Program-made: the position numbers and the translations under genes
The notes under the pieces: model-generated
The model's database searches: none
What the model was told of the DNA's origin: nothing
Seen by the model: the letters and a program-made list of their open reading frames with translations, nothing else
Shown here: positions 59,901 through 64,000 of the stretch, piece by piece
How positions within the stretch are numbered: the first letter of the stretch is position 1
Layout of the letters: each line of letters starts with the position of its first letter
From: Marisa cornuarietis
Taxonomy: Eukaryota; Mollusca; Gastropoda; Architaenioglossa; Ampullariidae
Length of the DNA: 64,000 nt
NCBI GenBank assembly: GCA_004794655.1
Contig: SMMW01000555.1
Span: 9,873,501 to 9,937,500, forward strand
Direction: 5' to 3'

Positions 59901-61751
59901 GTTCTGTTCAAGCTTGAGGTCTTCAAGCCTTTGGTTGGCAACAGCCATGTCTTCTCGACGCTTACTTGCATTGGCACGTTCCTCTGAAAGCTGATTATCA
60001 AACACAAACAACCTTATGTAGGCATGAACATGTGCATGAGTGCATTTGCACACACGTACACACACACACACACAGTAGAAGCCTGAAAACTGTTTTCCTT
60101 TCCACTTCTGTTCATTTGCACCTAGAAATAAACTGGCTGACTATTCCCTACAAACTGTTCAAAAACTTAAGTAAAAAACCAAACTCCCAGAAAGTAGCAC
60201 AATGGCAGAAAAAGACAACCATGCAAAAAGTACATATATCATATTTTTCAGTAGAAAAGACTTTTAAGGAATGGTTCATACTCCTTTAATACTCTTTGTT
60301 ATCATTGCTTTTTGGTGATGTTCCTCAAAAAATAAATTCAGAAAAAATAAAACCCTTTGCAACATAAATCAAGCAACAGCCTAGCAACTTACTGATGTCC
60401 TCTCTATCTCCAGACGTTTTTCCAAAGTGGTGTTGACATTACCTAGGTTACGAATGTCTTCATTCAAAAGATCCACTTTTGTCTTTAACTGTTCATTTTC
60501 AACTTCCAATTGGGTCAGGTTTCTTTTAACCTGATAAGACAAAACAAGTCAAGAAAATTCTCTTGAAGTCTTATTGCTTAATTGTGCTGACATTTTGATA
60601 AGACACTGGGCCTGGAACATTTGTTTCTGTTTAAAATATGTTATTTTGCAAAAGTGCTGAAGATTAATTTAACCAAAAGAACAACAAGTCAACAGAAGGC
60701 TTATCAACATTAAATGACAAGAGCATTAAAATGAGCATGCCTGTCTGATTTCAGCCTCCAGCTCTGCTATATGGGAGTCTTTTTGCTGCATGACCTGAGT
60801 GGACTCAAGCTGCTTCATCTCATGTTTCTCAACCTGTGGCAAAAAATGATTATGTGGATATAAACAACACCATAAATTATCATCATCAAGATTTCAGGGC
60901 AAAGGCTATAGTTAAGTCACACTCTTCACTGACAAGTGACACTGACACTATATTTTGTATCATGGTTTTAAATAGGTATTCATAAAATGTGATTTTTAGA
61001 CATAGTCTTTTATTATTCATAATAAACGGTTTAGCTCTGATCTGTTATCTTACCTTCTTGATTATCTCTGAGATTTCTGCTCTGTGTTTTTCTTTATAAG
61101 CTGTTTCTTCATCGATTTCTTTCAGCAGCCGTTGGTTTTCCTTTTGCAGGCTTGAATGCTCTTTAGCCAATGTACAATTAATGTCTGCAGTCACTCCATA
61201 CTCCTTTATCTATTAACAAGTTATGGGATTAAGCAAATTAGATAATTTAATACCTTCATGTGACAGTGACACTAGAATTCTTCCATTGTCGTATTATGTT
61301 AGGCAGCAACATTAAATTATAAAATGAAATATTTAACACTGATTTGTATATCTTCACCAAGACATTTATCTGAGCCATAACATCCATCACCAAGCTTCAA
61401 TAAATATCCTGTAACTAATTCAGCAGGAAAAAGCCATGACCGGTGGAAAAGAAAAAATAAATGTAATTAATCATCATCATCATCCCTTTAACTGTATTTC
61501 ACAACTTGTCAAAATGTTACCTTAAAAAAGAAGAAATTCTCTGCACATGACACATGAATACATTTCTATGATATCAACTGTGCTGTAAAATGAGACTACC
61601 TTGTCTGTGACATCATATCTTAAAAACAAAGTCAATTACTTTCAGAGAAAGAGCCTCGCTGAGATGTCTCACATCTTCCTTAGTGCGAGTGTGAATGCTT
61701 TGAAGAGTTTGAAGATGTTTCTCCTGGTTACATAATTGCAGCTGCTGTCGA
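53697..61751 (-). CDS. long coiled-coil protein, 3' part of gene (17 exons, 864 residues visible)
   Basis: Seventeen consecutive exons join in frame on the minus strand: 61640-61751, 61054-61209, 60741-60833, 60393-60530, 59850-59990, 59198-59348, 58362-58527, 57924-58019, 57445-57568, 56805-56969, 56472-56675, 56026-56205, 55601-55695, 55110-55221, 54760-54875, 54281-54544 and 53697-53979. The protein is almost entirely heptad-rich coiled coil (Glu/Gln/Lys/Leu), ending in a basic stretch LRQQIHAMRRK, then EEINEIIARSQTRAQVMMAA and a Ser/Asn-rich, non-helical tail ending GASLNK. It resembles centrosomal/ciliary CCDC-type proteins (a CCDC150-like protein is one candidate) but I cannot name it with confidence. 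The first exon seen starts with one base completing a codon, so upstream exons exist beyond 61751 and were not found before 64000. Confidence 0.8.
54281..54544 (-). CDS. coiled-coil gene exon (KEMSLV...YTHEK)
   Basis: Acceptor tcttgtcctag. The donor AAAA|gtgatt is weak, but it is the only GT before an in-frame stop and it keeps phase with the last exon. Confidence 0.75.
54760..54875 (-). CDS. coiled-coil gene exon (LQEDKV...TKLNS)
   Basis: 38 codons plus two bases; acceptor gctttgtctccag, donor CAG|gtaaag. Confidence 0.82.
55110..55221 (-). CDS. coiled-coil gene exon (ENLEAE...KENLK)
   Basis: One base then 37 codons; acceptor tttgactggcag, donor AAG|gttggt. Confidence 0.8.
55601..55695 (-). 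CDS. coiled-coil gene exon (EEVSKL...LKHQ)
   Basis: Acceptor gattttttttcag, donor GTT|gtgagt, ending with two bases of a Leu codon. Confidence 0.82.
56026..56205 (-). CDS. coiled-coil gene exon (FSSEKQ...IDILK)
   Basis: 60 codons in phase 0; acceptor tttctatattgtag, donor AAA|gtgagt. Confidence 0.82.
56472..56675 (-). CDS. coiled-coil gene exon (MEGQLK...AEKSK)
   Basis: 68 codons in phase 0; acceptor tttttttcctttcag, donor AAA|gtaagc. The exon-initial ATG is internal to the protein. Confidence 0.82.
56805..56969 (-). CDS. coiled-coil gene exon (DNFSRS...DALSH)
   Basis: 55 codons in phase 0; acceptor cgattacttag, donor CAC|gtaaga. Confidence 0.8.
57445..57568 (-). CDS. coiled-coil gene exon (EKRDLE...NKQLQ)
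   Basis: Acceptor aatctctctttcag, donor CAG|gtaggt, 41 full codons after one base. Confidence 0.82.
57924..58019 (-). CDS. coiled-coil gene exon (EELNEV...DLEDTT)
   Basis: Acceptor taatgttacag, donor AAG|gtagga; codons split at both ends join as Arg. Confidence 0.78.
58362..58527 (-). CDS. coiled-coil gene exon (YQEVCR...LMKV)
   Basis: Starts with two bases, ends with two; acceptor ctaaacacag. Donor TTAG|gtgtgg was chosen over the nearby AAA|gttagg because only it keeps phase with the next exon. Confidence 0.72.
59198..59348 (-). CDS. coiled-coil gene exon (DEIESH...EAVYR)
   Basis: 50 codons plus one base; acceptor ttgtaaatgacag, donor GAG|gtaagt. Confidence 0.82.
59850..59990 (-). CDS. 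coiled-coil gene exon (LSEERA...AQKLK)
   Basis: 47 codons in phase 0; acceptor gtttgataatcag, donor AAG|gtatca. Confidence 0.8.
60393..60530 (-). CDS. coiled-coil gene exon (VKRNLT...IERTS)
   Basis: 46 codons in phase 0; acceptor gtcttatcag, donor TCA|gtaagt. Confidence 0.8.
60741..60833 (-). CDS. coiled-coil gene exon (VEKHEM...AEIRQ), GC donor
   Basis: 31 codons in phase 0; acceptor ttttttgccacag. The donor is CAG|gcatgc: no GT is available before the frame is lost and both neighbours need phase 0, so a GC-AG intron is inferred. Confidence 0.72.
61054..61209 (-). CDS. coiled-coil gene exon (IKEYGV...EIIKK)
   Basis: 52 codons in phase 0; acceptor cttgttaatag, donor AAG|gtaaga. Confidence 0.8.
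61640..61751 (-). CDS. coiled-coil gene, first visible exon
   Basis: Acceptor gaatgtacag, one base then RQQLQLCNQEKHLQTLQSIH ... EALSLK, donor AAA|gtaatt. Confidence 0.75.
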
Positions 61752-62700
61752 CTGTACATTCAGCAAGAAGACATTTAATTAGTTTTCATAATAGCAATTT
61801 CAATGGTTTCAATATACAAGAGGACATTTAATTAGTTTTCATAATGGCAATGTAACATCCATGACAAAATAGTACATTTATTGTCATGTGCATTTACACA
61901 TTTTTAATAATTTTTGTTTTATTATTTTAAATTGTGTTGTCTCGAGATCGCGAGAGTACGCAAGGGGAAATAACTCTCCCGAATCCTCACGTCCTGTCAT
62001 TTAAGCGTTAGATATCGATCGGGTGAGACGAATTAAGTCCTCGTCCAAAGTGTTGTCCTAAATCAGGTTAGTGACAAAATATGTATTATGTTTGACAGTT
62101 TAAACGCTGCTCTGCAAGAGCATGGTATTTTTGTATGATTTTAGATTTGTTAGGTGTACGATGTTTGAAGATTTTGTATGAGGAGAGGGGATCATTTTTC
62201 CTCATGTGGCGGTTTGTGAGGATATTAATGTAAGAATTATGTTTAATGTTATTTTTTTAATGTGTTTTATTGTGAGATCTTTAATTTGTGGTATGATGTT
62301 TTGAGGGGAAAATGTTGATGTGGTAATATGATTTATTTGTAAGATGGTTTAATGAGAATAGGGATGGCACATGCTTACCACGTTGTTACCACGTGTTAGA
62401 GGGGTAGCTAAGATATAACAGAATGTGTCGAGAAGATTTAAGATTTTGAATGTGCTTTTGTTTGTTGATTTGCAGGGCAACAGCCTCCTCCTTTCTCTCC
62501 CTTCCTTTTTTAATTCTATGTGTACGCCAGTAACTGCAATAAAGATATTGATATTTTTGGGGAAAACAGCGGTTGTGATTGACGATGAGGATAAACACGC
62601 TACCCGCCATTTGAAGCCCCACATTTCATGTAATTACAACATTAAAGAAGAGGCTGGGCCTGTCAGATACAGAAATATAACACATTCTCTTCAATTTTAG
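61752..62700. other. Non-coding stretch between the coiled-coil exon and the SMAD4 copy
   Basis: Near the left edge, GACATTTAATTAGTTTTCAT occurs twice, about 52 bases apart. A CpG-containing patch at 61940-62050 includes AAGGGGAAATAACTC. A donor-like ATCAG|gttagt at 62066 and an acceptor-like ttctcttcaattttag at 62700 could bound a 5' UTR intron for the plus-strand SMAD4 copy. No further coiled-coil exon could be recognised on the minus strand. Confidence 0.4.
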
Positions 62701-62723
62701 GGGCTAACTATCAGAAATCAGTC

Positions 62724-64000
62724 ATGACAACGCAAGCACCCACTTCAGCAGATGCTTGTTTAAGTATTGTCCACAGTTTAATGTGTCATCGTCAAGGTGG
62801 TGAGAGTGAAAGCTTCTCTAAGCGAGCTATTGAGAGCTTAGTTAAAAAACTTAAAGAGAGGGATGAGTTGGACAGCCTTATTACAGCAATTACAACCAAT
62901 GGTGCACATCCTTCAAAGTGTGTCACTATACAGAGGACTCTTGATGGGCGATTACAGGTGGCAGGTCGAAAAGGATTTCCACGTGATATATTCACAAATC
63001 TGGCGGTGGCCAGATTTACACAAAAACGAACTAAAGCATGTGAAGTTTTGTAAGCATGCCTTTGATCTGAAGCAAGACAGTGTCTGTATCAATCCATATC
63101 ACTATGAGAGGATTGTCTCGCCTGGCATTGATCTTTCGGGTCTGACACTGCAGCATGCAGGGCCTCCTGGGCGCTTGAAGGATGAATATGGAGGTGGAAT
63201 GGTTGGAGTGGGTGTACCACAGATTGAGGCAGGACCAGCCCACACAGTGCAACATCCACCACAAGAACCAGGCCTTCCTCAACTGATGTCAGGTCCAGGC
63301 TCACTTGCACCACCTGTGAGCTCGCCAGGTGTTCCACATGTTCGTTCTGGTCCTATGCCTCACCCAGTGTCTTCACGAGGGGACAGTTTTCATGGGAACC
63401 ACAGCTTACCTCAGTACTCTAATGCAAACCTTAGTCACTATCCTCGCAATTCAGCTACCACATGGGCTGGAAACAACACAGCAACCTACACCCAAGTACA
63501 GTCCCAGTACTGGGCCAGTGGTCAGATGCAAGCAGAAATGCAGGCAGCTCCCCCTCTCACCAGTCAGCTACCTCCCGAGTTCTGGTGCACCATCACCTAC
63601 TTTGAGCTGGATCAGCAAGTTGGGGAGATATTCAAAGTTCCCTACAGTTGTACAGTGGCGAAAGTTGATGGCTACACAGATCCCTCATCCTTGGACCGCT
63701 TCTGTCTTGGCCAGCTGTCTAATGTTCATCGTACCGAAGCCAGTGAACGAGCAAGATTGCACATTGGTAAGGGTGTACAGCTGGAGTTCATTGGTGAAGG
63801 TGATGTGTGGATCCGCTGTGTGAGTGACCGTAGCGTCTTTGTGCAGAGTTTTTACCTTGACAGAGAAGCAGGCCGTGCACCAGGGGATGCTGTTCATAAA
63901 ATATTCCCTACTGCTTATGTTAAGGTATTTGATATCAAACAGGGCCAACTCCAAATGCAGCAGCAGGCAGCAACAGCACAAGCAGCAGCAGCGGCACAAG
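62724..64000 (+). pseudogene. SMAD4: intronless, frameshifted SMAD4 copy (retrocopy), runs off the window
   Basis: SMAD4 is the co-SMAD that carries receptor-SMADs of TGF-beta/BMP signalling to nuclear targets. The copy starts ATG at 62724, [20 protein letters not shown], and reads MH1 in one frame to about 62979. From 62980 it is continued in another frame ([20 protein letters not shown]) to the window end with no stop. A two-base loss within CCAC(AC)GTG explains the shift. The DNA-contacting hairpin LQVAGRKG and the four MH1 zinc ligands (Cys66 here, then Cys, Cys, His) remain; one Lys codon of the usual KEK(K/R)DELD is missing. Linker and MH2 ([36 protein letters not shown], the poly-Gln/Ala insert) are well conserved. 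Absence of all introns over 1.28 kb indicates retrotransposition; sequencing error in a functional retrogene cannot be excluded. Confidence 0.75.

Noticed and set aside
63329..63823. 164-codon open frame over the SMAD4 copy
   Set aside because: Wrong frame; the SMAD4 linker/MH2 frame is continuously open beneath it.

Overview
The window is animal nuclear DNA, most probably from a mollusc and plausibly a gastropod. The evidence is spliced genes with GT-AG introns, a homeobrain-type homeobox gene (absent from vertebrates), heavy dinucleotide and tetranucleotide microsatellite load, and remnants of several non-LTR (LINE) lineages whose 3' tails read GGCGCTATATAAATG or end in ATT repeats. Species assignment is inference; nothing here is bacterial or organellar.

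Layout. (1) 1-2.7 kb: AT-rich flank with an antisense LINE remnant. (2) 2.94-14.61 kb, minus strand: a complete three-exon Q50 paired-like homeobox gene (homeobrain, 520 codons) with an eh1/octapeptide in exon 1, the homeodomain split between exons 2 and 3 at the usual Q46|V47 position, a 14-alanine tract and a C-terminal OAR motif. Its 7.9-kb second intron is full of microsatellites. (3) 14.6-33.4 kb: CpG-rich 5' flank of homeobrain, then a gene-poor interval holding a ~0.5-kb TATC array and two degenerate LINE copies (22.9-23.8 and 29.6-30.9 kb). (4) 33.47-47.36 kb, plus strand: a seven-exon gene for a ~2585-residue protein I do not recognise; all seven exons join in compatible phase. Its first exon encodes several amphipathic helices resembling A-kinase-anchoring helices. 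Intron 3 is largely an L2-like LINE, intron 5 holds a ~0.5-kb foldback hairpin, and exon 5 contains a stretch homologous to the LINE in intron 3. (5) 47.4-53.6 kb: AT-rich, repeat-poor gap. (6) 53.70-61.75 kb, minus strand: the last 17 coding exons of a long coiled-coil gene (864 residues visible, 5' end outside or undetected). (7) 62.72 kb to the window end, plus strand: an intronless SMAD4 copy with MH1, linker and most of MH2, carrying one frameshift in MH1; probably a retrocopy, processed pseudogene or retrogene.

The genes do not form a pathway. homeobrain is a developmental transcription factor of anterior neural tissue; SMAD4 is the co-SMAD of TGF-beta/BMP signalling, represented here by a copy of doubtful function. 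The two large proteins are structural or scaffold-like by composition. The strongest leads are the LINE-derived stretch inside a coding exon, the frameshifted intronless SMAD4 copy, the foldback element, and the candidate PKA-anchoring helices in the giant unrecognised protein.
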